Source of the DNA: CAZNQW01 sp964575225
GTDB taxonomy: Bacteria > Chloroflexota > Anaerolineae > JAAYZQ01
Length of the DNA: 5,121 bases
Assembly (NCBI GenBank): GCA_964575225.1
Contig: CAZNQW010000269.1
Location: forward strand, 1 to 5,121
Reading direction: 5' to 3'
Under the pieces are notes generated by a model. The model saw nothing but the letters and a program-made list of their open reading frames with translations, was not told the origin of the DNA and searched no databases. Every line of letters starts with the position of its first letter. The stretch's first letter is position 1. Positions 1 to 4,935 of this stretch are shown in pieces. A program made the position numbers and the translations under genes.

Positions 1-60
1 TACCTGCAAATTCCACCGTACATCATTGGAGACTTTTTCAGGGATCTCCTAGGGGAAACC
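1..60. other. Left-edge stretch, no gene assigned
   Basis: This is the only non-repeat part of the left leader and is less GC-rich than the rest. The + strand frame shared with the downstream radical SAM gene is open from base 1 (reading YLQIPPYIIGDFFRDLLGE over the first 57 bases) and continues through the repeat without a stop. I do not recognise this peptide. It could be the end of something that starts outside the window or chance openness. The other two + frames close at 50-52 and 168-170. No convincing promoter was found. Confidence 0.3.
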
Positions 61-79
61 GTCGTCATTCCCGCGGTAG

Positions 80-99
80 GGGCGACGCATGCGTCGCCC
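80..99. repeat. Perfect 20-bp palindrome in the GTAGGGGC hairpin module
   Basis: GGGCGACGCATGCGTCGCCC is its own reverse complement over 20 bases. The identical palindrome recurs at 3659-3678, and a one-armed version (TAGGGGCGACGC) is at 4988-4999. It can form a cruciform or hairpin. It is too far from any gene end and lacks a T-tract, so I do not call it a terminator. Confidence 0.9.
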
Positions 100-119
100 G
101 ACGGATGGGCCCCCGCGTG

Positions 120-141
120 CGCCTGCCTGCGCAGGCAGGCG
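120..141. repeat. 22-bp palindrome inserted in a repeat hairpin tip
   Basis: The core 121-140 reads GCCTGCCTGCGCAGGCAGGC and is perfectly self-complementary; C120 and G141 extend the pairing by one. Compared with the related copy at 3689-3710, this copy carries 18 extra bases (122-139) exactly inside the CCCCCGCGTGCG...CGAGGGCGACG module. Confidence 0.85.
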
Positions 142-193
142 AGGGCGACGAGTGGGTGGCGGGCGACTAGAGGGAAGGCATTCCCTGTGTACG

Positions 194-201
194 AAAAGGA
201 G
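194..201 (+). promoter_or_regulatory. Ribosome binding site deciding the radical SAM start
   Basis: AAAAGGAG ends nine bases before the ATG at 211. The alternative GTG at 187 lies upstream of this site and has no comparable Shine-Dalgarno, so the ATG at 211 is preferred. Confidence 0.8.
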
Positions 202-210
202 TCAAAGACC

Positions 211-1110
211 ATGAACCTGCGTGGCATCCATTTCCTACTCAGTTACACCTGCAACGGCGAATGCGACCACTGCTTCTTGTGGAGCAGCCCCTGGGCCAGC
301 GGCACCATGACCCTGGATCAGATCCGGCGGGTGTTGCACCAGGCCGCCGACCTGGGCACCGTGGACATGGTGTATTTCGAGGGCGGCGAGCCCTTTTTGT
401 ACTATCCCATCATGCTCCAGGGGCTGCGCGAGGCCCGGGCCCTGGGCTTTCGAACTGGCGTGGTCACCAACAACTATTGGGCCACCTCGGTGGAGGATGC
501 CGTCGCCTGGCTGGAGCCGATCGCCGACATCGGGCTGGACGACCTGAGTCTGTCCAGCGACCTGTACCACGGCGAGGCGATGCTGACCCAGACGGCCCGC
601 CACGCCCGCCAGGCCGCGGCGCACCTGGGCCTGCCCGCCGACCTGCTGACGGTGGAGCCACCGGGAGGCTGTGCGCCCACGGACGCCGGCGCCCGAGGCG
701 AGCCCATCGAAGGCGGTCCGGTCCGCTATCGGGGCCGGGCGGCGGTCAAGCTGACCGAAGGCGTGCCCCGGCGGCCCTGGCACGAGTTCACCACTTGCCC
801 CGACGAGGATTTTCTGAATCCCAGCCGGGTTCACGTCGATACCTTTGGCCACGTCCACCTCTGCCAGGGCCTGCTCATGGGCAACCTGTGGCAAAAGACC
901 CTCTCCGAGCTGGTGGCCGACTACGATCCCATCCAACACCCCATCCTGGGACCCCTGATCGAAGGCGGGCCCGCGGCGCTGGTCGAACGCTACGACCTGC
1001 CCTTCAGAGAGACCTACGCCGACGCCTGCCACCTGTGCTACCTGGCGCGGGACGCGCTGCGCGCCCGCTTCCCCCAGATGCTGGCGCCGCCCGTGGTCTA
1101 TGGCGAGTGA
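211..1110 (+). CDS. Radical SAM protein with C-terminal cysteine cluster, substrate unknown
   Basis: The 299-residue product belongs to the radical SAM superfamily. It should bind a [4Fe-4S] cluster and S-adenosylmethionine and generate a 5'-deoxyadenosyl radical in the cytoplasm. The cluster motif CxxxCxxC is Cys14-Cys18-Cys21, followed by an aromatic residue as usual, and the SAM-binding GGEPF is at residues 58-62. Four more cysteines follow: C196 (TTCPDEDF), C218 (VHLCQG) and the pair C273/C276 (DACHLC). Their spacing suggests an auxiliary Fe-S cluster, as in SPASM/twitch-type enzymes, though I cannot confirm that fold. GPVRYRGRAA (169-178) and GPLIEGGPAALVERY (247-261) look like family signatures I have seen in uncharacterised radical SAM proteins. 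No signal peptide or membrane segment is visible. The start is fixed by AAAAGGAG. The next gene is 227 bases away across a repeat cluster, so co-transcription is uncertain. The chemistry could be peptide or small-molecule modification; no precursor peptide gene is visible here. Confidence 0.9.
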   Translation: MNLRGIHFLLSYTCNGECDHCFLWSSPWASGTMTLDQIRRVLHQAADLGTVDMVYFEGGEPFLYYPIMLQGLREARALGFRTGVVTNNYWATSVEDAVAWLEPIADIGLDDLSLSSDLYHGEAMLTQTARHARQAAAHLGLPADLLTVEPPGGCAPTDAGARGEPIEGGPVRYRGRAAVKLTEGVPRRPWHEFTTCPDEDFLNPSRVHVDTFGHVHLCQGLLMGNLWQKTLSELVADYDPIQHPILGPLIEGGPAALVERYDLPFRETYADACHLCYLARDALRARFPQMLAPPVVYGE

Positions 1111-1137
1111 TCGCCGGTGGTCCCAGGGCAGAGCGGT

Positions 1138-1168
1138 TGGCCACGAATTGGACTGATTCAGCGAGTTC
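1138..1168 (+). repeat. 9-bp-periodic CACGAATT repeat, copy 1 (degenerate)
   Basis: After TGGC, the units CACGAATTG, GACTGATTC and AGCGAGTTC follow at a 9-base period (1142-1168). Better-preserved copies, also preceded by TGGC, are at 3550-3579 and 4727-4748. All three read on the + strand whatever the direction of the neighbouring genes. It begins 27 bases after the radical SAM stop codon. Confidence 0.75.
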
Positions 1169-1180
1169 AGGACAGGCAGA

Positions 1181-1290
1181 TGGGGCCGGGTCCCCACAAA
1201 AGACGCTGCGGCGCAAAAAGGAACGTCTCTCGGGGTCTGGGCTGTGCGGGTGGACGATACCATATGGACCCCCGCATTCGCGCGGGTGAC
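1181..1290 (+). repeat. Composite intergenic repeat, copy 2 (fills the spacer before the oxidoreductase)
   Basis: The modules in order are: TGGGGCCGGGTCCCC; CCCCACAAAAGACGCTGCG at 1192-1210 (18 of 19 bases recur at 4936-4954); GCGGGTGGACGATACC at 1246-1261 (identical at 3624-3639, diverged at 4971); and an ATGGACCCCCGC hairpin at 1264-1286 (CCCGC, six-base loop, GCGGG). Part of the block can fold as AGACG (1201-1205) with CGTCT (1224-1228) inside CCCC (1192-1195) with GGGG (1232-1235). There is no T-tract, so it is not a clear terminator. The 227-base spacer holds no supported gene. Confidence 0.75.
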
Positions 1291-1323
1291 GGCTGCAAGT
1301 GGGCTTGACGAAAGTAGGCAGCC

Positions 1324-1331
1324 AAAGGAGG
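1324..1331 (+). promoter_or_regulatory. Strong ribosome binding site of the oxidoreductase
   Basis: AAAGGAGG lies six bases before the ATG at 1338, a near-ideal Shine-Dalgarno. It rules out the in-frame GTG at 1299, which falls in the tail of the repeat block and has no such site. Confidence 0.85.
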
Positions 1332-1337
1332 CAAACC

Positions 1338-2846
1338 ATGTCTTCAGATTCGAAAACCGTCCTCATCATCGGCGCGGGGCTGGCTGGCCTATCGGCCGGA
1401 TGCTTTGCCCAGCTCAACGGCTATGACAGCCAGATTTTGGAGCACCACATGCAGCCCGGAGGCGTCGCCGCGGCCTGGAGGCGCGGCGACTATCTCATCG
1501 ACGGCGGCATTCACTTTGTCCAGGGCCACAAGCCGGGCAGCGGCCTGCACGACCTCTACCGCCAACTGGGCATTGCGGCCGCCACCCGGTTCGTGGATCT
1601 GACCACCTATGGCTGCTTTACCGACGAGCGCAGCGGCGCCCGCGTGGTCATCAGCCAGGACCTGGACCATCTTGCCGCCGACCTAGCCGCCGGTTTTGCC
1701 GGGGGCGACCGGGTGGGCCGCGATCTGGCGAGGGGCGCCCGGGCGCTCCAGGGCTTCGACATGAGCGAGATGGGGTTGGCCAATCCGCCCGAATTGACCA
1801 GAGGCCTCGATTCGTTGCAGGAGCTGTGGGCCATGCGCCGCCTGCTGCCTTTGATGGTGGGCAAGTATGCCAAGACGGCCCTGGACTATGGCCAACAGTT
1901 CGACGACCCGGCCCTGCGCATGTTCGTCCAGGGCCTGTTCCTGCCCGAATCGCCCATGTACTTTGCCCTGATCCTCCTGGCTTCGCTGGCCGATGGCCAG
2001 CTTGGGCTGATCGAGGGCGGTTGTTCAGAGTTCGTGGGCGCGATGGAGCTCCGCTACAAGGAGCTGGGCGGGCGGATCACCTACGGCGCCTCTGTGCGCG
2101 AGATCGTGGTCGAGCACGACCGGGCGGTGGGTGTGCGCCTGGCCGATGGCAGAGAGCATCGCGCCGGGGCGGTCCTGTCGGCCGCCGACGGCCACAGCAC
2201 CCTCTTTGAGATGCTGGGCAGCCGGTACACTCCCCAGGTCCTCCTCGATCGCTACCGAACCTGGCCCCTCTACAAACCCTTGCTCATGGTAAGCTATGGC
2301 GTGGCCCGCGAGTTCCCCGGCGAGCCCTGTTTCCAGAGCATCTCCCTGGCCGAACCGCTCCAGGTGGGCGGCGAAAGCCTGCCCGGCTTCATGCTGCGTT
2401 TGTTCAACTATGGCCCGCACTTTGCCCCGCCCGGCAAATGCGTGGTACAGGTCGAGATGGAGACCAACTGGCCCTATTGGGATACCCTCAAACGGGAGAA
2501 TCCGGCCGGCTACCAGCAAGAAAAGGCCCGGATCGTCGAGGGGGTGCTGGAGCGCCTGGAGCGCCACTATCCGGGGCTATCCAGCACGGTGGAGGTCACC
2601 GACGTGGCGACGCCCTACACCACCTGGCGCTATACCCGGAATTACCGGGGGTCGTGGGGTGGCTGGCTGATGACGCCCGCCTCCATGCGCGCCGCTTTCC
2701 GGCGGACGCTGCCCGGCCTGGCCGATTTCTATATGGCCGGTCAGTGGGTGATGCCCGGTGGCGGGGTGTCGTCCAGCCTGTTTTCGGGCCTCCACGCCGT
2801 GCAACTCTTGTGCCATCGCGACGGGCGGCCCTTTTCCCGGGAATAG
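1338..2846 (+). CDS. FAD-dependent phytoene-desaturase-like oxidoreductase
   Basis: The 502-residue product has the architecture of the CrtI/carotenoid isomerase and amine-oxidase-like flavoprotein family, at the family's usual length of about 500. An N-terminal dinucleotide fold is clear: VLIIGAGLAGLSAG (8-21) with the GxGxxG glycines at 12, 14 and 17, and Glu35 at the end of the second strand, where it would hold the FAD ribose. PGGVAAAW (40-47) and the DGGIHF segment (55-60) match the FAD-contacting region after it. The C-terminal motif MAGQWVMPGGGVSSSLFSG (466-484) is the typical closing FAD-binding segment. No signal peptide is visible. The family desaturates or isomerises isoprenoid or other hydrophobic substrates using FAD. 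The true substrate cannot be read here, and no other carotenoid gene is in the window, so a carotenoid role is unproven. A deoxynucleoside kinase gene follows 30 bases downstream on the same strand, probably in one operon. Confidence 0.88.
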   Translation: MSSDSKTVLIIGAGLAGLSAGCFAQLNGYDSQILEHHMQPGGVAAAWRRGDYLIDGGIHFVQGHKPGSGLHDLYRQLGIAAATRFVDLTTYGCFTDERSGARVVISQDLDHLAADLAAGFAGGDRVGRDLARGARALQGFDMSEMGLANPPELTRGLDSLQELWAMRRLLPLMVGKYAKTALDYGQQFDDPALRMFVQGLFLPESPMYFALILLASLADGQLGLIEGGCSEFVGAMELRYKELGGRITYGASVREIVVEHDRAVGVRLADGREHRAGAVLSAADGHSTLFEMLGSRYTPQVLLDRYRTWPLYKPLLMVSYGVAREFPGEPCFQSISLAEPLQVGGESLPGFMLRLFNYGPHFAPPGKCVVQVEMETNWPYWDTLKRENPAGYQQEKARIVEGVLERLERHYPGLSSTVEVTDVATPYTTWRYTRNYRGSWGGWLMTPASMRAAFRRTLPGLADFYMAGQWVMPGGGVSSSLFSGLHAVQLLCHRDGRPFSRE

Positions 2847-2865
2847 GCCGGGAGCTGACCCCATC

Positions 2866-2871
2866 AGGAGA
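2866..2871 (+). promoter_or_regulatory. Ribosome binding site of the deoxynucleoside kinase
   Basis: AGGAGA lies five bases before the ATG at 2877, inside the 30-base gap after the oxidoreductase stop. The gap leaves little room for a separate promoter, which supports an operon. Confidence 0.75.
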
Positions 2872-2876
2872 GATCC

Positions 2877-3515
2877 ATGACCAAACGCCTCGTCCTTCTT
2901 GCCGGCAACATCGCTTCGGGCAAAACGTCCCTCACCGAAAGGCTGGGGGCGCGGCTGGGGTGGCGCACCGCTTTCGAGTCGGTGGACGACAACCCCTATC
3001 TGGCCGATTTCTATGCCGACATGCGCCAGTGGTCGTTCCACTTGCAGGTGTTTTTCCTGGGCCACCGCGCCCACCAACACCTGGAGTTGGCCCTGGACCC
3101 CCAATCGGCCATCGCCGACCGCAGCATCTACGAGGATGCCTATATCTTTGCCCGGGCTCTGAACCATCTGGGCAATCTGTCGGATCGGGACTATCGGTCC
3201 TACCGCCGGGTGTACGACCGGGTGGTCGAGGGCCTGCCCCGACCCGATCTGCTGATTTGTCTGCGGGCCCCCGTACCGGTGCTGATGGATCGGATCGGTG
3301 CCCGGGGCCGGGCTATGGAGGGCGGCATCGACGCGGGCTATCTGTCGCTGCTAGAGACCTTTTACGACGAATGGCTGGGCGATTTCGACCTGTGCCCGGT
3401 GCTGACCATCCGCAGCGACGACCTCGACTTTGTCCACCAACCGGAGCACCTGGATACCGTGATCCGGCACGTCCAGGACCGATTGGCGGGCCGGGACGAA
3501 TTGGTGTTCGACTGA
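2877..3515 (+). CDS. Deoxynucleoside kinase (dAK/dGK-like)
   Basis: The 212-residue product is a dNK-family kinase. It should transfer phosphate from ATP to the 5'-hydroxyl of a salvaged deoxynucleoside in the cytoplasm. The P-loop GNIASGKT is at 10-17. FESVDDNPYL (33-42) carries Glu34, the likely general base of the family's E-x-x motif. WSFHLQVFFLGHR (52-64) matches the base-recognition helix, with Gln57 as the probable base-contacting glutamine. DRSIYED (81-87) is the family's (D/E)RS motif in the form common in bacterial deoxyadenosine/deoxyguanosine kinases. The arginine-rich lid RIGARGRAMEGG spans 139-150. The length fits the bacterial group (about 205-225). Purine preference is an inference from motif resemblance; deoxycytidine or thymidine cannot be excluded. 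The gene is coupled to the upstream oxidoreductase with no evident metabolic link, and its 3' end faces the M55 gene. Confidence 0.9.
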   Translation: MTKRLVLLAGNIASGKTSLTERLGARLGWRTAFESVDDNPYLADFYADMRQWSFHLQVFFLGHRAHQHLELALDPQSAIADRSIYEDAYIFARALNHLGNLSDRDYRSYRRVYDRVVEGLPRPDLLICLRAPVPVLMDRIGARGRAMEGGIDAGYLSLLETFYDEWLGDFDLCPVLTIRSDDLDFVHQPEHLDTVIRHVQDRLAGRDELVFD

Positions 3516-3549
3516 CGCGGCGGGCAGGCGCGGCATTCCAAGATGGATT

Positions 3550-3579
3550 GGCCACGAATTCCGCGAATTGCACGAAGTA
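3550..3579 (+). repeat. 9-bp-periodic CACGAATT repeat, copy 2
   Basis: After GGC, three consecutive 9-base units run CACGAATTC (3553-3561), CGCGAATTG (3562-3570) and CACGAAGTA (3571-3579). It begins 35 bases after the kinase stop codon, a similar distance to copy 1 after the radical SAM gene. Confidence 0.8.
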
Positions 3580-3587
3580 AGCGCAGG

Positions 3588-3626
3588 CGCATGGGGCCAG
3601 GCCTCTCGGTGGCCTGGCCCCATGCG
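3588..3626. terminator. Perfect 16-bp hairpin between convergent genes, possible two-way terminator
   Basis: CGCATGGGGCCAGGCC (3588-3603) pairs perfectly with GGCCTGGCCCCATGCG (3611-3626) around the seven-base loop TCTCGGT. It is the most stable simple hairpin in the natural part of the window and lies between the converging ends of the kinase (3515) and the M55 gene (3801). No T-run follows on either strand, so intrinsic termination in the classical sense is doubtful. It could instead stabilise the 3' end, or simply be the variable hairpin block of the repeat array. Confidence 0.5.
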
Positions 3627-3787
3627 GGTGGACGATACCCCATAGATCCCCGCGGTAGGGGCGACGCATGCGTCGCCCGACGAATGGACCCCCGCGTGCG
3701 CGAGGGCGACGTCTGGGCGGGGGTGACTCCAAAGTCGTCATTCCCGCGCAAGCGCCTGCAACCTCGCAGGCAGAATCTATGGCCCCC
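3624..3787 (+). repeat. Composite intergenic repeat, copy 3
   Basis: The order is: GCGGGTGGACGATACC (3624-3639, identical to 1246-1261); a CCCGCG plus GTAGGGGC hairpin block with the 20-bp palindrome at 3659-3678; GACGAATGGACCCCCGCG with its GC-rich hairpin (3679-3710); a 26-base block at 3723-3748 that matches 5091-5116 at 25 of 26; and AAGCGCCTG-N10-GGCAGAATC (3750-3777). The last contains a GCCTGC/GCAGGC hairpin (3754-3759 with 3766-3771). This fills the rest of the convergent spacer, which holds no supported gene. Confidence 0.85.
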
Positions 3788-3800
3788 CTTTGCGAATCGG

Positions 3801-4625
3801 TTATTCGCGGGCCAGGGCCACGGCTGCCCGAAAGGCCCGGTAGGCGGACACCGCATTCTCGGCCGTGAACTCGATGCGCAGGCCGGTCACGCGCCGCGCC
3901 CCCGGCAACAGCGCCGCCCGGTCGGCCATGTCGGAGGTCTTGAGTTCCAGCTCTGCCGTCAGGGGCAGTTCCAGGCGTAGGGGTTGGGGTCCCTCCCCGG
4001 CCCGAAAGCGCTCTACCGCCCGCCGGGCGGCCTCCTCGATTTTGGCCTGAGCCACCTGCGGCGGCAGGCACTCGGCAGCCATGCGTCCCCGCGCCTGCTT
4101 GACCACCGCCACCTCAATGGGACCCAGCAGGTCTTTGGCCTGGGCGCAGGCGGTCTGATCGCCCGAAATGGCAATGACCGGCACGCCAAACTGCCCGCAC
4201 ACCGACGCATTCCACTCGATCTCGCCCGTGGGGCGGCCGTTGATCCAGACGCCGGCCACATAGGTGCCCGACCAGGTGTGGTCCAGGATCGCGGGCGTCG
4301 AGCCGTTGCGGGCATGGTAGCCGACGAATAGGGCCGCGTCGGCGCCGCCATCGACGCCCTGGACCATGGCCAGGGGCGACGGGCTGCCGGAATTCAGCCG
4401 CGCCCGGGGGTCCAGCTCCTCGATGAGAATGTTGCGCCCACCGGCGTGGCCATCAGAGACGATCACCTCGTCGGCGCCGCCGGCCAAGGCTCCCCGCACC
4501 GCGGCATTGACGTCGGCCGTCATCAGCTTGCGAAAACGCCCGTATTCGGCGTGTTGGGGACTGACCTGGTCCCAGTGGACCACGCCCGAGATGCCTTCCA
4601 TGTCTACGGCAATGAGAATTTTCAC
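3801..4625 (-). CDS. M55 family D-aminopeptidase (DppA-like metallopeptidase)
   Basis: The 274-residue product matches peptidase family M55, whose type member is the zinc-dependent D-aminopeptidase DppA of Bacillus subtilis (about 274 residues). Such enzymes release N-terminal D-amino acids such as D-Ala, and are thought to act on cell-wall-derived peptides. The metal ligands known from DppA are in place: Asp8 and Glu10 in VDMEGISG, His60 in SDGH, His104 in GYHAR, and a glutamate in GEIEWNA (Glu135, near DppA Glu133). His116 in DHTWSG aligns with the conserved histidine proposed to be catalytic. No signal peptide or membrane segment is visible, so it should be cytoplasmic. The GTG start is supported by AGGAGG five bases upstream and by a promoter just before that. 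No oligopeptide transporter gene is adjacent, unlike the B. subtilis dpp operon; anything upstream is hidden by the assembly artefact after 4797. Confidence 0.92.
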   Translation of the reverse strand: MKILIAVDMEGISGVVHWDQVSPQHAEYGRFRKLMTADVNAAVRGALAGGADEVIVSDGHAGGRNILIEELDPRARLNSGSPSPLAMVQGVDGGADAALFVGYHARNGSTPAILDHTWSGTYVAGVWINGRPTGEIEWNASVCGQFGVPVIAISGDQTACAQAKDLLGPIEVAVVKQARGRMAAECLPPQVAQAKIEEAARRAVERFRAGEGPQPLRLELPLTAELELKTSDMADRAALLPGARRVTGLRIEFTAENAVSAYRAFRAAVALARE

Positions 4626-4630
4626 GAGTG

Positions 4631-4636
4631 CCTCCT
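4631..4636 (-). promoter_or_regulatory. Ribosome binding site of the M55 gene
   Basis: On the minus strand AGGAGG lies five bases before the GTG at 4625. This is a full-consensus site and justifies the non-ATG start. Confidence 0.85.
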
Positions 4637-4654
4637 GATTGGGTGTCTGGGGCG

Positions 4655-4683
4655 ATTATACCCCAGGCGGGCCAAACCGACAA
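4655..4683 (-). promoter_or_regulatory. Sigma-70-type promoter of the M55 gene
   Basis: On the minus strand a perfect TATAAT (4660-4655) is preceded by TTGTCG (4683-4678, four of six to the -35 consensus) at a 17-base spacing. It predicts transcription starting near 4648 and a leader of about 23 bases before the GTG. In such GC-rich sequence a perfect TATAAT at the right place is unlikely to be chance. Confidence 0.65.
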
Positions 4684-4726
4684 CCTGCCGGCCGCCCCCG
4701 AGGGCGGGGCCGTGCGCCGGGGGGAC

Positions 4727-4748
4727 TGGCCACGAATGGCACGAATTC
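4727..4748 (+). repeat. 9-bp-periodic CACGAATT repeat, copy 3
   Basis: After TGGC, the units CACGAATGG (4731-4739) and CACGAATTC (4740-4748) follow directly. It lies upstream of the M55 promoter and reads opposite to that gene. Confidence 0.8.
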
Positions 4749-4760
4749 GCCGCTGCGAGC

Positions 4761-4794
4761 TGTAGGGGCACTCCTTGCGAGTGCCCTGGACGGA
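4761..4794 (+). repeat. GTAGGGGC...GCCC hairpin module with different arms
   Basis: The frame GTAGGGGC...GCCC...GGACGG matches the modules at 76-104 and 3655-3683, but the stem is different. GGGCACTC (4766-4773) pairs with GAGTGCCC (4779-4786) around CTTGC. Both arms differ from the other copies in a complementary way. Confidence 0.75.
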
Positions 4795-4797
4795 TTG

Positions 4798-4829
4798 AGA
4801 TCGGAAGAGCACACGTCTGAACTCCAGTC
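4798..4829 (+). other. Illumina TruSeq adapter left in the assembly
   Basis: The 32 bases beginning AGATCGGAAGAGC and ending ACTCCAGTC are the standard TruSeq read-1 adapter. They are followed directly by Ns where the adapter's next base and index would be. This is library sequence, not genome. Any reading frame across it gives the familiar false peptides RSEEHTSELQ (+ strand) or DWSSDVCSSDL (- strand). Confidence 0.98.
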
Positions 4830-4839
4830 NNNNNNNNNN
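4830..4839. other. Assembly gap of ten Ns
   Basis: Ten consecutive Ns mark a scaffold join of arbitrary size. The order and distance of sequence on the right relative to the left are not proven. Confidence 0.99.
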
Positions 4840-4935
4840 CCCCCCCCCCCCCCGCACCCCCCCGGCCACCCGCCTTTGGGGGGGGGCGGGGGGCGCTGCG
4901 CGCCCGGGGGGGGGGTGGGGGGGGGGCGCGGCCCC
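4840..4935. other. G/C homopolymer stretch, probable sequencing artefact
   Basis: It opens with 14 Cs (4840-4853), then further C runs, then long G runs (4878-4886, 4905-4926) with few A or T bases. Such poly-G, and its complement poly-C, is the no-signal product of two-colour Illumina chemistry when a read passes the end of a short insert, in keeping with the adapter before it. I would not annotate coding sequence here. Confidence 0.85.

Larger units (their letters stand above)
61..170 (+). repeat. Composite intergenic repeat, copy 1
   Basis: Three modules occur in a row. GTCGTCATTCCCGCG at 61-75 is identical at 3734-3748 and 5102-5116. A GTAGGGGC hairpin at 76-99 contains a perfect palindrome. 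A GACGGATGGGCCCCCGCG module at 100-117 continues to GAGGGCGACGAGTGGGTGGCGGG near 162. Positions 70-121 match 3649-3700 at 50 of 52 bases by my alignment. The GTCATTCCCGCG type of element is widespread in high-GC bacterial intergenic regions, but its mechanism of spread is not evident here. It lies just upstream of the radical SAM gene and is probably transcribed as part of its leader or sits in its promoter zone. Confidence 0.85.

Noticed and set aside
61..170. Insertion sequence or MITE ends
   Set aside because: No transposase, no clear target-site duplication and no long terminal inverted repeats bounding a unit could be found by eye.
235..1263. Long minus-strand open frame over the radical SAM gene
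   Set aside because: It is a high-GC shadow: low-complexity composition, no domain motifs, and the opposite strand encodes an unmistakable radical SAM protein.
261..1289. Long + strand frame overlapping the radical SAM gene
   Set aside because: It is a frame-shifted shadow rich in Arg, Gly, Pro and Ala that runs on into the repeat; no family resemblance.
1305..1310. TTGACG as a -35 box for the oxidoreductase
   Set aside because: The expected -10 position falls on the ribosome binding site and shows no AT-rich hexamer.
2438..3580. 380-codon + strand frame spanning the oxidoreductase and kinase
   Set aside because: It is out of frame with both recognised proteins, Arg/Gly/Pro-rich, and ends in the CACGAATT repeat.
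3313..4071. Minus-strand frame running through the convergent spacer
   Set aside because: It crosses repeat hairpins and overlaps both real genes in other frames; no recognisable domain.
4840..4935. G-quadruplex or other natural G/C structure
   Set aside because: Its place directly after an adapter and N gap makes a sequencing artefact far likelier.
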